From Methylopila turkensis (GTDB taxonomy: Bacteria > Pseudomonadota > Alphaproteobacteria > Rhizobiales > Methylopilaceae): a stretch of DNA of 64,000 nucleotides. The notes below the pieces were generated by a model. It saw nothing but the letters and a program-made list of their open reading frames with translations. It was not told the DNA's origin and did no database searches. A program made the position numbers and the translations under genes. Shown here piece after piece: positions 7,988 to 17,301 of this stretch (the stretch's first letter is position 1; each line of letters opens with the position of its first letter). Location of the stretch: positions 1 to 64,000 of the forward strand of contig NZ_BSFL01000004.1 in assembly GCF_027922325.1 (NCBI RefSeq), written 5' to 3'.

Positions 7988-8689
7988 TCACTGCGTGCGG
8001 GCGAAAGTCTCGTCGAAGGAGTAGCCGGCGCCGCGGACCGTACGGATCGGATCGAGCTGGCGGCCGCGGTTGATCGCCTTGCGCAGCCGGCCGACATGGA
8101 CGTCGACCGTGCGCTCGTCGATGTAGACGTCATGGCCCCAGACGCCGTCGAGAAGCTGCTCGCGCGAGAACACCCGGCCGGCCGACTGCATCAGGAACTC
8201 GAGCAGCTTGAACTCGGTCGGGCCGAGATGGACCTCGCGCGCCTGCCGGTGCACACGGTGCGACTGACGGTCGAGCTCGATGTCGCCGGCCTTGAGCACG
8301 TTGGCCACATGCTCGGGCTTCGCCCTTCGCAGCAGCGCCCGCACCCGCGCCACGAGCTCCGGCACCGAGAACGGCTTGACCACATAGTCGTCCGCCCCGG
8401 TGGCGAGGCCGCGCACGCGCTCGGCCTCCTCGCCGCGCGCGGTCAGCATGATGATCGGCAGCCGCTCGGTCTCGGGCCGCGTGCGCAGCCGCCGGCACAG
8501 CTCGATGCCGGACAGGCCCGGCAGCATCCAGTCGAGCAGGATGAGGTCCGGCGTCGCCTCGCGCAGCCGCGTCTCCGCCTCGTCGCCGCGCGCCACCGCC
8601 TCGACGGCGTAGCCCTCGGCCTCGAGGTTGTAGCGCAGCAGCAGCGACAGCGCCTCCTCGTCCTCGACGATCATCACCCGTGGGGTCAT
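7988..8689 (-). CDS. phoB: Phosphate regulon response regulator PhoB
   Basis: 233 residues from the ATG at 8689, which is only 4 bases past the phoU stop. The receiver domain has acidic residues near position 10, phospho-acceptor Asp53 (LILLDWMLPG) and Lys105 (YVVKPFS). The C-terminal OmpR-type winged helix ends with the typical RGxGYSF motif. It is activated by PhoR at low phosphate and binds PHO boxes such as the one predicted before pstS. It is the last gene of the pstSCAB-phoU-phoB operon. Confidence 0.95.
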   Translation of the reverse strand: MTPRVMIVEDEEALSLLLRYNLEAEGYAVEAVARGDEAETRLREATPDLILLDWMLPGLSGIELCRRLRTRPETERLPIIMLTARGEEAERVRGLATGADDYVVKPFSVPELVARVRALLRRAKPEHVANVLKAGDIELDRQSHRVHRQAREVHLGPTEFKLLEFLMQSAGRVFSREQLLDGVWGHDVYIDERTVDVHVGRLRKAINRGRQLDPIRTVRGAGYSFDETFARTQ

Positions 8690-8693
8690 CGGC

Positions 8694-9416
8694 TCACCCC
8701 TGATACTCGATCTTGGTCGAACTCGTGGTGTCGCTCTTCGGACGATCGTCCAGCAGCGGCTCGCCGTTGACGAGGTAGTAGATGGTTTCGGCGATGTTGG
8801 TTGCGTGGTCACCGATGCGCTCGACGTTCTTGGCGCAGAACAGCAGATGCGCGCAGAACCCGATGTTGCGCGGGTCCTCCATCATGTAGGTCAGCAGCTC
8901 GCGGAACAGCGAGGTGTAGAGCGAGTCGATCTCGCCGTCGCGGCGCCACACGTCCATCGCGCGGGCCTCGTCGCGCTGGGTGTAGGCGTCGAGCACCTCC
9001 TTGAGCTGGCCGAGCGTCAGGTCGGAGATGTGCTCGACGCCGTGGGCGAGCTTCGGCGGCTGGAACTGGCCGTCGAGCGCGATCACGCGCTTGGCGATGT
9101 TCTTGGCGAGATCGCCGATGCGCTCGAGGTCGTTCGCGATGCGCAGCGCCGCCACCACCTCGCGCAGGTCGATCGCGACCGGGGCGCGCTTGGCGATGGT
9201 GAGGATGGCGCGCTCCTCGATCTCATGCTGCAGCCGGTCGATCGAGCGGTCCCACTCGATCACGCGGCGGGCGAGCGGGCTGTCGCGCTTCAGCAGGGCG
9301 CCGACGGATTCGGCGACGAGCTTCTCGCAAAGCCCGCCCATCTCGGCGAGCTTGTCGCCCAGCTCCTTCAGGTCGGCGTCGAAGGCGCTGACGATGTGGT
9401 CGGTCATCAGGGTCAT
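8694..9416 (-). CDS. phoU: Phosphate-signalling protein PhoU
   Basis: 240 residues, all helical, with two PhoU repeats (about 20-110 and 125-215). Each has the metal-binding type motif: LRIANDLERIGDLAKNIAKR and the related CAKNVERIGDHATNIAE. It connects the PstSCAB transporter to PhoR and damps signalling when phosphate is plentiful. The ATG at 9416 is 29 bases after the pstB stop. Gene order and spacing are typical of rhizobial pho operons. Confidence 0.95.
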   Translation of the reverse strand: MTLMTDHIVSAFDADLKELGDKLAEMGGLCEKLVAESVGALLKRDSPLARRVIEWDRSIDRLQHEIEERAILTIAKRAPVAIDLREVVAALRIANDLERIGDLAKNIAKRVIALDGQFQPPKLAHGVEHISDLTLGQLKEVLDAYTQRDEARAMDVWRRDGEIDSLYTSLFRELLTYMMEDPRNIGFCAHLLFCAKNVERIGDHATNIAETIYYLVNGEPLLDDRPKSDTTSSTKIEYQG

Positions 9417-9445
9417 GGCGGGGTCTCCCCGGGGAACGCGCGGGC

Positions 9446-10267
9446 TCAGCCGAAGCGGCCGGTGATGTAGTCCTGGGTGCGGCGGTCGTTCGGGCTCGTG
9501 AAGATGCGCTCCGTCGGCCCGCCCTCGACGAGGACGCCGAGATGGAAGAACGCGGTGCGCTGCGACACGCGCGCGGCCTGCTGCATCGAATGGGTCACGA
9601 TCACGATCGTGAAGTTCTGGCGCAGCTCGTCGATCAGCTCCTCGATCTTCGCGGTCGCGATCGGGTCGAGCGCCGAGCACGGCTCGTCCATTAGGATGAT
9701 CTCGGGGCTGACCGCGATGGCGCGGGCGATGCAGAGGCGCTGCTGCTGGCCGCCGGAGAGGCCGGTGCCGCTGTCGTCGAGCCGGTCCTTAACCTCGTTC
9801 CAGAGGCTCGCCTTGCGCAACGAGTCCTCGACGATCTCGTCGAGCTCGGCCTTGGAGCGGGCGAAGCCGTGGATGCGCGGGCCGTAAGCCACGTTCTCGT
9901 AGATCGACTTCGGGAACGGGTTCGGCTTCTGGAACACCATCCCGACGCGGGCGCGGAGCTGCACCACGTCGAGCGACGGGTCGTAGATGTCCTGCTCGTC
10001 GATGGTGATCCGCCCGGTGACCCGGCAGATCGAGATGGTGTCGTTCATGCGGTTGATGCAGCGCAGGAACGTCGACTTGCCGCAGCCCGACGGGCCGATG
10101 AAGGCGGTGACGGCGCGCTCGGCGATGTCGACCGAGACGTCCTTGAGGGCGTGCTTCTCGCCGTAGTGCACGTTGACGTTCTTGGCGACGATCTTGGGGT
10201 TCGCCACCGCGTCGGCGGAAGCGGCGCCCGTCGCGGACGGCGTGGTGAGGGCTGCGGTCGCGTCCAT
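9446..10267 (-). CDS. pstB: Phosphate ABC transporter ATP-binding protein PstB
   Basis: 273 residues from the ATG at 10267, preferred because GGAG lies eight bases upstream; an in-frame GTG at 10288 would add seven residues. Walker [10 protein letters not shown], signature LSGGQQQR, Walker B IILMDEP and a downstream switch His are all present. It is the cytosolic ATPase that drives high-affinity phosphate import with PstA and PstC. The first 30 residues are a low-complexity Ala/Thr tail not usual for the family core. Confidence 0.95.
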   Translation of the reverse strand: MDATAALTTPSATGAASADAVANPKIVAKNVNVHYGEKHALKDVSVDIAERAVTAFIGPSGCGKSTFLRCINRMNDTISICRVTGRITIDEQDIYDPSLDVVQLRARVGMVFQKPNPFPKSIYENVAYGPRIHGFARSKAELDEIVEDSLRKASLWNEVKDRLDDSGTGLSGGQQQRLCIARAIAVSPEIILMDEPCSALDPIATAKIEELIDELRQNFTIVIVTHSMQQAARVSQRTAFFHLGVLVEGGPTERIFTSPNDRRTQDYITGRFG

Positions 10268-10292
10268 GGTCGAAACTCCGTGTGTCACGCTC

Positions 10293-12137
10293 TCACCACC
10301 GCCGCTCGAAGCGCTTGCGCAGCAGGATCGCGAGCCCGTTCATGAGGAAGAGGAACAGCAGCAGCACGATGATGGCCGCCGAGGTCTTGGCCTGGAAGGC
10401 GACTTCCGGCAGGTCCGACCAGAGGTAGATCTGGACGGGCAGCGCCGTGGTGGCCGAGGTCAGGCCGGTCGGCACGTCGACGATGAACGCCACCATGCCG
10501 ATCAGCAGCAGCGGCGCGGTCTCGCCGAGGGCGTGGGCCATGCCGATGATGGTGCCGGTCATGATGCCGGGCATCGCGAGCGGCAGGGTGTGGTGGAACA
10601 CCGCCTGCTGGTGCGAGGCGCCGACGCCGAGCGCGGCCTCGCGGATCGAGGGCGGCACCGCCTTCAGCGCGGCGCGGCTCGCGATGATGATCGTCGGCAG
10701 CACCAGGAGCGCCAGCACGAAGCCGCCGACCACCGCGGAGGACCGCGGCATGCCGAAGAAGTTCAGGAACACCGCGAGGCCGAGCAGGCCGTAGACGATC
10801 GAGGGCACCGCGGCGAGGTTGTTGATGTTGATCTCGATGATGTCGGTGATGCGGTTCTTCGGAGCGAACTCCTCGAGATAAACCGCGGCGCCGACGCCGA
10901 TGGGCAGGCAGATCACCAGCGTCACGAACATCGTGAAGATCGAGCCGACCAGCGCGCCGAGGATGCCGGCCTGTTCGGCCTCGCGCGAGTCGCCGGAGGT
11001 GAAGAAGTCGACGTTGAAGCTCGTCTCGACCAGGCCCTTCGCCTTAAGCGTCTCGAGCCAGGCGATCTCCTGGTCGCCGAGGCGCCGCTCGCTCTCGGGC
11101 GTGGCGTAGGCCAGCATCTTCCAGGCGTCGGGCTGCGCCGCGTTCTGGTTCTCGAGCGGCACGAGCACGTCGCCCTCGACCCGGTTCGCCGACAGGCTGC
11201 GCACCTTGACGAGGCCGCCGTTGATCGCGACCAGCCGGCTCGGCAGCTTCTCGTCCAGCGTCTCGGCGCCGGACGAGTCCTTGAAGCGGTTCTCGAAATC
11301 GGCGGCCTCGCCGGCGAGCGTCTCCATCTGCGCGCGCAGGCTTTCGGAGTCGGAGTCGATCTTGGCGAGCGCGTTGCGCGCCACCGTGATCCCGGTCTCG
11401 TCGCCCGCGCCGTTGGCGGCGGCGAGCGCCTGATCGGCCGCGGGGCGGTCGGCCAGCACGCCGTCGCGCAGCGTCTTGATGCGCTCGACCTCGAACCGGC
11501 GGGCGCGCGCCGTCTCGGAGAGGTCGTTCTTGATCTCGGCGAGGTCGTCGGCGAACGCCGGCGCGGTGGTCTCGATCACGATCGGTCCGGTCACGCCGGA
11601 GGGCGTCGCGACGCCGTCGCCCTGCTCCTCCTCGACCGTGGTGACGACGCCCTTGAAGTAGAGGTCGGCGTCGTCGGAGAACTGCGCGCGGGTGCGGACG
11701 GTCTGGCCGATCAGGTTCGGGTCGGCCATCACCGCGGCGCGGAGCTCGTCGGCCGCCCCGCTCGACAGCAGGCCGTTGAGCTTGCGGCGCTCCGCGCGGG
11801 CCGACACCTGAGGGAACAGCGCGCCGTAGCTTTCGCGGATCGCCGCGGTGTAGTCGCCGCGGGCGAGCGACGACGGCGAACGGTCGCCGTCCGGATCGAC
11901 CTTGTCGGCGGTCGGCCGCGCGTCGATCGTCAGATGCGTCACGGTGAAGGCGGGCCACGCCTTCACGAGGATGTCGGAGATCAGCACCACCAGGAAGGCG
12001 GCGGAGAACGCCAGCGCGGCGATCCCATAGGCCTTGAAGCGGGCTTCGGCGCGGTAGCGCTTGCGCACCCGGGCGCGCGAGGCGTCGTCGCTGAACCCGC
12101 GGGAGGAGCCGGCGGCGGTTGCGGTCATCTCAGTCAT
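10293..12137 (-). CDS. pstA: Phosphate ABC transporter permease PstA with long N-terminal periplasmic domain
   Basis: 614 residues, about twice the length of E. coli PstA. After one membrane helix (about 36-58) comes a roughly 300-residue soluble, partly coiled-coil insertion (DUF3333 type). The standard six-helix permease domain with the EAA-like loop ([21 protein letters not shown]) occupies about 375-610. It forms the transmembrane channel with PstC. The start at 12137 overlaps the pstC stop by a few bases, so translation is probably coupled. The insertion is known from alphaproteobacterial homologues; its role is unclear. Confidence 0.92.
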   Translation of the reverse strand: MTEMTATAAGSSRGFSDDASRARVRKRYRAEARFKAYGIAALAFSAAFLVVLISDILVKAWPAFTVTHLTIDARPTADKVDPDGDRSPSSLARGDYTAAIRESYGALFPQVSARAERRKLNGLLSSGAADELRAAVMADPNLIGQTVRTRAQFSDDADLYFKGVVTTVEEEQGDGVATPSGVTGPIVIETTAPAFADDLAEIKNDLSETARARRFEVERIKTLRDGVLADRPAADQALAAANGAGDETGITVARNALAKIDSDSESLRAQMETLAGEAADFENRFKDSSGAETLDEKLPSRLVAINGGLVKVRSLSANRVEGDVLVPLENQNAAQPDAWKMLAYATPESERRLGDQEIAWLETLKAKGLVETSFNVDFFTSGDSREAEQAGILGALVGSIFTMFVTLVICLPIGVGAAVYLEEFAPKNRITDIIEININNLAAVPSIVYGLLGLAVFLNFFGMPRSSAVVGGFVLALLVLPTIIIASRAALKAVPPSIREAALGVGASHQQAVFHHTLPLAMPGIMTGTIIGMAHALGETAPLLLIGMVAFIVDVPTGLTSATTALPVQIYLWSDLPEVAFQAKTSAAIIVLLLFLFLMNGLAILLRKRFERRW

Positions 12138-13518
12138 ACTGCTCTCGGTACTTCTGGACGATGCGGAGCGCGATGAAGTTCAGCACCAGCGTGAAGAAGA
12201 ACAGCACGAAGCCGAGCGCGAAGGCCGACAGCGTCTTGGCGCTGTCGAACTCCTGATCGCCGACGAGCAGCGTCTTGATCTGCACGGTGACGGTGGTGAC
12301 CGCCTCGAGCGGGTTGAACGTCAGGTTGCCGGCGAGGCCCGCCGCCATCACCACGATCATGGTCTCGCCGACGGCGCGGGAGATGGCGAGCATGAAGGCC
12401 GACACAATGCCCGGCAGCGCCGCGGGAAGGATGACCTTCTTGATGGTCTCCGACTTGGTGGCGCCCATGCCGTAGGAGCCGTCGCGCAGCGACTGCGGCA
12501 CCGCGTTGATCACGTCGTCGGACAGCGACGACACGAAGGGGATGATCATCACGCCCATGACGAGGCCGGCCGCGAGCGCGCTCTCGGAGGCGACGTTGAG
12601 GCCGAGCATCTCGCCGGTGTTGCGGATGAAGGGCGCGACGGTGAGGGCCGCGAAGAAGCCGAACACCACGGTCGGCACGCCGGCCAGCACCTCCAGCACG
12701 GGCTTCGCGATCCCGCGCACCCGGGGGCTCGCGTATTCCGCCATGTAGATCGCGGAGAACAGGCCGATCGGCCCCGCGACCGTCATCGCGATCAGCATGA
12801 TCAGCGTGGTGCCCGCGAACAGCGGCACGGCGCCGAAGCTGCCCGAGGCGCCGACCTGGTCGGCGCGGATCGCGGTCTGGGGCGACCATTGAAGCCCGAA
12901 CAGGAAGTCGTACCAGGGGTACTTGGAGAAGAAGCGCAGCGTCTCGAACAGCACCGAGAACACGATGCCGACCGTGGTCAGCACCGCGACCGCGGAGCAG
13001 GCCAGCAGCACCACCTTCACCACCCGCTCGACGCGGTTGCGGGCGCGGAACTCGGGGGAAAGCTGGCGCGTGGCCCAGCCGAAGCCGACGAGCGCGAGCG
13101 CGCCGCCGAAGATGAGCAGGGCCCAGTCGGCCAGCCCGCGCCACAGGACGAAGGCGTCGGCGCCGGCCTGCACGCCGGCGGGCGCGTCCGGAACCTGGCC
13201 GCCGTTGGCGAGCGTCACGATCTCGCGCATCCGGGTCGAGCGCTGCAGCTCATCGGTCGGGACGAGGTGCTGCGGCAGCGACGACAGCGCCTGCATCTCG
13301 ACGAAGCGCGGCGCGAACGGCTGCCAGAGCAGCAGCAGAAGCAGCATCGGCGCGACCGCCGCCACCGCGACGTAGAAGCCGTGATAGCTCGGCAGCGAGT
13401 GCATCCGCGCGCCGCCGGGCGCGACGCCCGCGACCGCGAAAGCGACGCCCTTCTGGCGTCCGGTCAGGTAGGCGCCGACGCCCACGAGGACCATTGCGAC
13501 GATGTAGATCAATGTCAT
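12130..13518 (-). CDS. pstC: Phosphate ABC transporter permease PstC with N-terminal extension
   Basis: 462 residues. The N-terminal 150 or so residues contain extra helices and a short periplasmic stretch (PstC_N type). They are followed by the permease domain with the cytoplasmic loop SYGMGATKSETIKKVILPAALPG, which contacts PstB. It is paired with the enlarged PstA. The gene starts 113 bases after pstS, allowing readthrough from the pstS promoter. Confidence 0.92.
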   Translation of the reverse strand: MTLIYIVAMVLVGVGAYLTGRQKGVAFAVAGVAPGGARMHSLPSYHGFYVAVAAVAPMLLLLLLWQPFAPRFVEMQALSSLPQHLVPTDELQRSTRMREIVTLANGGQVPDAPAGVQAGADAFVLWRGLADWALLIFGGALALVGFGWATRQLSPEFRARNRVERVVKVVLLACSAVAVLTTVGIVFSVLFETLRFFSKYPWYDFLFGLQWSPQTAIRADQVGASGSFGAVPLFAGTTLIMLIAMTVAGPIGLFSAIYMAEYASPRVRGIAKPVLEVLAGVPTVVFGFFAALTVAPFIRNTGEMLGLNVASESALAAGLVMGVMIIPFVSSLSDDVINAVPQSLRDGSYGMGATKSETIKKVILPAALPGIVSAFMLAISRAVGETMIVVMAAGLAGNLTFNPLEAVTTVTVQIKTLLVGDQEFDSAKTLSAFALGFVLFFFTLVLNFIALRIVQKYREQYD

Positions 13519-13631
13519 CCGCTGAGCGCTCCGCCCGCTCTGAGCCCGGACCGCGCCAGGCGGCGCCCGCCTGACAGGCGGACGGCGCCGCGGGCGTCGA
13601 GCCCGCGGCGCCGCGTCGTCATGTCAGCCGA

Positions 13632-14687
13632 TCAGGAGGCCGGCGCGCCGATGGTGGCGAGGTTCTTGGCGGCGTTCTCGGCGCTCTGCGCCTCGCTCTC
13701 CGGGAGCGGCACGAGGCCCTTCTCGGAGAGATAGCCTTCCTCGCCCATCGCCTTATCGGAGGCGTATTCGGCGATGAACTCCTTGAGGCCCGGGATCACG
13801 CCCACGTGCTGCTTCTTGAAGTAGACGTAGAGCGGGCGGGAGACCTTGTAGGAGCCGTCGGCGATCGCTTCGAAGGTCGGGGCCTTGCCTTCGACCGAGG
13901 CGCCCTTGATCTGCGACGCGTTCTCTTCAAGGAACGAGTAGCCGAAGATGCCGACCGCCTTCGGGTTGGCCTCGAGCTTCTGGACGATGAGGTTGTCGTT
14001 CTCGCCGGCGTCGATGTAGGCGCCGTCCTCGCGGATGGTCTTCCAGGCCTTGTCGAAGGCTTTCGCGTCGGACTTCTTCAGCGCGGCGAGGCTTTCGACC
14101 TTCTCGGCGCCCTTCTCCATCACGAGTTCGAGGAAGGCGTCGCGGGTGCCCGAGGTCGGGGGCGGGCCGAGCACTTCGATCTTCTCGGCCGGCAGCGACG
14201 GGTCGATGTCGTTCCAGGCCTTGTAGGGGTTCGCGACCGGCTTGCCGTCCGGGCCCGGCACTTCCTTGGCGAGCGCCAGGAAGAGCTGCTGGCGGGTCAG
14301 CTTGAAGTCCGGACCTTTCTTGGAGTTCGCGACCACGATGCCGTCGAAGCCGACCTTCAGCTCGACGATCTCGGTGACGCCGTTCTTCTTGCAGTCTTCG
14401 AACTCGGACTTCTTGATCGCGCGCGAGGCGTTCGCGCCGTCCGGATGGCCGGCGCCGACGCCGGCGCAGAACAGCTTGAGGCCGCCGCCGGTGCCGGTCG
14501 ACTCGACGACCGGGGTCTTGAACTGGCCGGACTTGCCGAACTGCTCGGCGGCCGCGGTGGTGAACGGATACACCGTCGACGACCCGACGATGCGGATCTG
14601 GTCGCGGGACTGGGCGCTGGCGGCGCCCGCGGCGAGCACGCCGGCGAACGCGAGCGCGATGGTGCTGGACATCGTGAAGAGCTTCAC
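13632..14687 (-). CDS. pstS: Phosphate-binding periplasmic protein PstS
   Basis: 351 residues from a GTG at 14687. This start has AGGAG seven to eight bases upstream and gives a clean signal peptide (KLFTM, hydrophobic core, cut after ASA at about residue 25); an upstream in-frame ATG at 14711 lacks both. The mature protein begins with the phosphate-binding IVGSSTVYPFT motif and has the second ligand motif STGTGGGLKLF. It captures periplasmic phosphate for PstCAB. First gene of the operon, preceded by a triple PHO box. Confidence 0.95.
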   Translation of the reverse strand: MKLFTMSSTIALAFAGVLAAGAASAQSRDQIRIVGSSTVYPFTTAAAEQFGKSGQFKTPVVESTGTGGGLKLFCAGVGAGHPDGANASRAIKKSEFEDCKKNGVTEIVELKVGFDGIVVANSKKGPDFKLTRQQLFLALAKEVPGPDGKPVANPYKAWNDIDPSLPAEKIEVLGPPPTSGTRDAFLELVMEKGAEKVESLAALKKSDAKAFDKAWKTIREDGAYIDAGENDNLIVQKLEANPKAVGIFGYSFLEENASQIKGASVEGKAPTFEAIADGSYKVSRPLYVYFKKQHVGVIPGLKEFIAEYASDKAMGEEGYLSEKGLVPLPESEAQSAENAAKNLATIGAPAS

Positions 14688-14824
14688 GCGGCCTCTCCTT
14701 TTGATCGTCATGATCGTCGTTAATGCGGTGTCGTCAAAGACGGCGTCGGAGGAACGATCCAGCCGTCCCGACCCGCGTCTTGCGCGGGTTCGGCCGGAAC
14801 CTAGCCTCGCCTCATCTCGCTTCT

Positions 14825-14853
14825 ATGACTCTTGCGTGACGGTTGGATGACAG
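14825..14853 (-). promoter_or_regulatory. PHO box (three direct repeats) upstream of pstS
   Basis: On the minus strand: CTGTCAT-N4-CCGTCAC-N4-GAGTCAT, three 7-base half-sites spaced exactly 11 bases apart, the spacing of tandem PhoB binding. The block ends about 137 bases before the pstS start and lies between phoR and pstS. It is the expected PhoB-activated promoter of pstSCAB-phoU-phoB. Confidence 0.8.
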
Positions 14854-14884
14854 GGCGAACACCTCAGAATTCCGGGCGCGCGAG

Positions 14885-16198
14885 TCAGCCGGCCAGCCGC
14901 GCGCCCTCCGGCGCCGGCTTCGGCGGGGCGGCGCCGTCGAGCGTGACGGTGAAGCGGGCGCCCTCGCCCAGACGGCTCTCGATCAGAAGCTGGCCGGCGT
15001 GCCGCGTCATGATGTGCTTGGCGAGCGCGAGCCCCAGCCCCGTGCCGCCGGCCTCGCGGCTCGCCTGCACGTCGCCGCGGTAGAAGCGCTCCGTCAGCCG
15101 AGGCAGGTCCTCCGGCGGGATGCCGGGACCGTAGTCTCGCACCACGATGCGCGCCGCCTGCGGCCCCTCGCCGCCTTCGACCGCGACGTCGACGCGCCCG
15201 CCGGAGCGGCCGTACTTGACCCCGTTCTCGACGAGGTTCTCCACCACGCGGATCAGCTCGTCGCGGTCGCCCAAAACCCAGACCGGCGTCTCGGGCAGCG
15301 CCACCGCGATCTCGACCCCGCGGTCGGCGGCGAGCGGCCCCAGCGCGTCCGCCACGTTGCGCGCGATCGGGCCGAGCTCGACCAGCGCGTCCGGCCGCAC
15401 ATGGGCTTTCAACTCGATGCGCGACAGCGACAGCAGGTCGTCGATCAGCCGCGACATCCGCGTGGCCTGAGAGCGCATGATCTCGAGGAACCGGTCGCGC
15501 GCCTTCTCGTCGTTCCGGGCGGGGCCCTGCAGCGTCTCGATGAAGCCGAGCAGCGAGGCGAGCGGCGTCCGGAGCTCGTGGCTGGCGTTCGCGACGAAGT
15601 CGACGCGGGTGCGCTCCGCCCGGCGCTGGGCGGTCAGGTCGCGCAGCGCGAGCACGATCGCGCGGGGCCCCTGCGGCCCGATCGCCGCCGGCGCCACATG
15701 GGCCTCGATCCAGCGCTCGACCGGCACCCGCTCGGAATAGCTGACGAGCGCCGGGCGGCCGAGCGATGCCGCCTCCTTCACGGCCGCCAGCACCTCGGGC
15801 ACGCGCAGCGCGAACGACACCGGGTCGCCGACGCGGATGGTCGGCAGCGCTGCGCCGGCATGGGCGTTGAAGGCGAGCACGACGCCGCGCGGATCGAGCA
15901 CCAGCGTCGGACCGGGCAGGCCCTGCAGCAGCAGGAGCGTCTGCGGCCCGACGATGACGTCGGCGGGGGCTGCGCGGCTCCGCGACGCCTCCGGCTGAGC
16001 CCGCCGGGCCGGCGCCACGATGGTCGCGAGCGCGACGAAGACGAAGGCGAGCAGCGCCTCGATCGGCCCGAGCCGCCGGGCGGCCGTGAAAGCCGCAAGC
16101 GCGGCCGCGACCGCGGCCAGGGTCCAGCCGGCCCGGCGCAGGCGCATGGCCGCGCGCGAGGGCGCGCGGTCGGGTCGGGGCGGGTCGGCGTCGGTCAT
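14885..16198 (-). CDS. phoR: Phosphate regulon sensor histidine kinase PhoR
   Basis: 437 residues from the ATG at 16198. Two hydrophobic helices (about 24-40 and 46-63) anchor it in the inner membrane. A PAS domain (about 90-190) is followed by HisKA with His207 in NASHELRTPL. The HATPase domain shows N box ENLVENGVKYG, G1 DYGPGIP and G2 GTGLGLALAKH. It phosphorylates PhoB and is controlled by PstSCAB/PhoU. It lies just upstream of pstS on the same strand, separated by the PHO box. Confidence 0.95.
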   Translation of the reverse strand: MTDADPPRPDRAPSRAAMRLRRAGWTLAAVAAALAAFTAARRLGPIEALLAFVFVALATIVAPARRAQPEASRSRAAPADVIVGPQTLLLLQGLPGPTLVLDPRGVVLAFNAHAGAALPTIRVGDPVSFALRVPEVLAAVKEAASLGRPALVSYSERVPVERWIEAHVAPAAIGPQGPRAIVLALRDLTAQRRAERTRVDFVANASHELRTPLASLLGFIETLQGPARNDEKARDRFLEIMRSQATRMSRLIDDLLSLSRIELKAHVRPDALVELGPIARNVADALGPLAADRGVEIAVALPETPVWVLGDRDELIRVVENLVENGVKYGRSGGRVDVAVEGGEGPQAARIVVRDYGPGIPPEDLPRLTERFYRGDVQASREAGGTGLGLALAKHIMTRHAGQLLIESRLGEGARFTVTLDGAAPPKPAPEGARLAG

Positions 16199-16273
16199 GA
16201 TGCTCCGGAGACAGAAGGGGTGAGGACGCGGGCGCCGGCGACGCTGGCCAAACCGGAAACAGACGCCACCTTC

Positions 16274-17290
16274 ATGACGCCCCCGCGACGTCCGCGGCGC
16301 AGCAGGAGACGCGTTCCCGTGACGAAGAAAGCCAAGCCGAGCGCCCGCCGCAAGCCTCTCGTCGCGGCCGCGGAGATGGAAGGGGCCATCCTCGACAGCG
16401 TCGTTCCCGAAAGCATGGGCGATGCGCCGAAGGTGAAAATCTCCGGGATCGTGGTCGATCTCGACGAGCCGGAGCTGCCGCCTGAGATCGAGGACGCGGC
16501 GCTCGCGAGCGGCGGCTTCCCCTACGCCAAGAAGCTCAAGGCCGAAGAGTACGAGGAGCCGCTGGTCCGGCTCCAGATCGAGCTGCTCAAGCTGCAGGCC
16601 TGGGCGAAGCAGTCGGGGGAGCGCATCGTCGTGGTGTTCGAGGGCCGCGACAGCGCCGGCAAGGGCGGCGTCATCAAGCGCGTGACCGAGCACATGAACC
16701 CGCGCAGCGCCCATGTGATCGCGCTCGGAAAGCCGTCGCCGGACGAGGCCGGCCAATGGTATTTTCAGCGCTACATCAAACACATGCCGACAGCCGGCGA
16801 CATCACCCTGTTCGACCGCTCCTGGTACAACCGCGCCGTGGTGGAGCCGGTGATGGGCTTCTGCACCGCGGAGCAGTCCGCGCGCTTCCTGGAGGAGGCG
16901 CCGCGGGTGGAGCGGCTGCTGGTCGACGACGGCGTGCGGCTGTTCAAGTTCTTCCTCACCATCGGCCGCGAGATGCAGATCAAGCGGCTGCACGACCGCC
17001 GGCACGACCCGCTCAAGCGCTGGAAGCTGTCGCCGATCGACTACGCCGGGCTGAGCCTGTGGGAGCCGTACTCCCACGCGATCGAGCAGATGCTGGCCGC
17101 GACCCACACCGCCGCAGCGCCCTGGACCGTGGTGCACGCGAACGACAAGCGCAGGCTCAGGCTCGCCTGCATCCGCCACCTGCTGCTCCACATCCCCTAT
17201 CGCGGCCGCGACCTGAAGGCGATCGGCGGCAATGACGAGCGCATCGTGATGGACGCGCCGGCCTTCCTGCACGCCGGAGGCGAGAGCTAA
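16274..17290 (+). CDS. ppk2: Polyphosphate kinase 2 family protein
   Basis: Up to 338 residues. The kinase core (about 95-325) has Walker [12 protein letters not shown] and Walker [10 protein letters not shown], plus the lid motif [12 protein letters not shown]; this single-domain layout is PPK2 class I-like. It transfers phosphate between polyphosphate and nucleoside diphosphates. The start is uncertain: the ATG at 16274 has no good ribosome site, whereas a GTG at 16319 has AGGAG upstream and removes an odd Arg/Pro-rich stretch. Divergent from phoR with a 75-base gap, which places polyphosphate turnover beside phosphate sensing. Confidence 0.9.
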   Translation: MTPPRRPRRSRRRVPVTKKAKPSARRKPLVAAAEMEGAILDSVVPESMGDAPKVKISGIVVDLDEPELPPEIEDAALASGGFPYAKKLKAEEYEEPLVRLQIELLKLQAWAKQSGERIVVVFEGRDSAGKGGVIKRVTEHMNPRSAHVIALGKPSPDEAGQWYFQRYIKHMPTAGDITLFDRSWYNRAVVEPVMGFCTAEQSARFLEEAPRVERLLVDDGVRLFKFFLTIGREMQIKRLHDRRHDPLKRWKLSPIDYAGLSLWEPYSHAIEQMLAATHTAAAPWTVVHANDKRRLRLACIRHLLLHIPYRGRDLKAIGGNDERIVMDAPAFLHAGGES

Positions 17291-17301
17291 GGTCTGAGCC
17301 C

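Noticed and set aside
10173..12176. 667-codon plus-strand frame opposite pstA
   Set aside because: Shadow of pstA/pstB; no recognisable domain.
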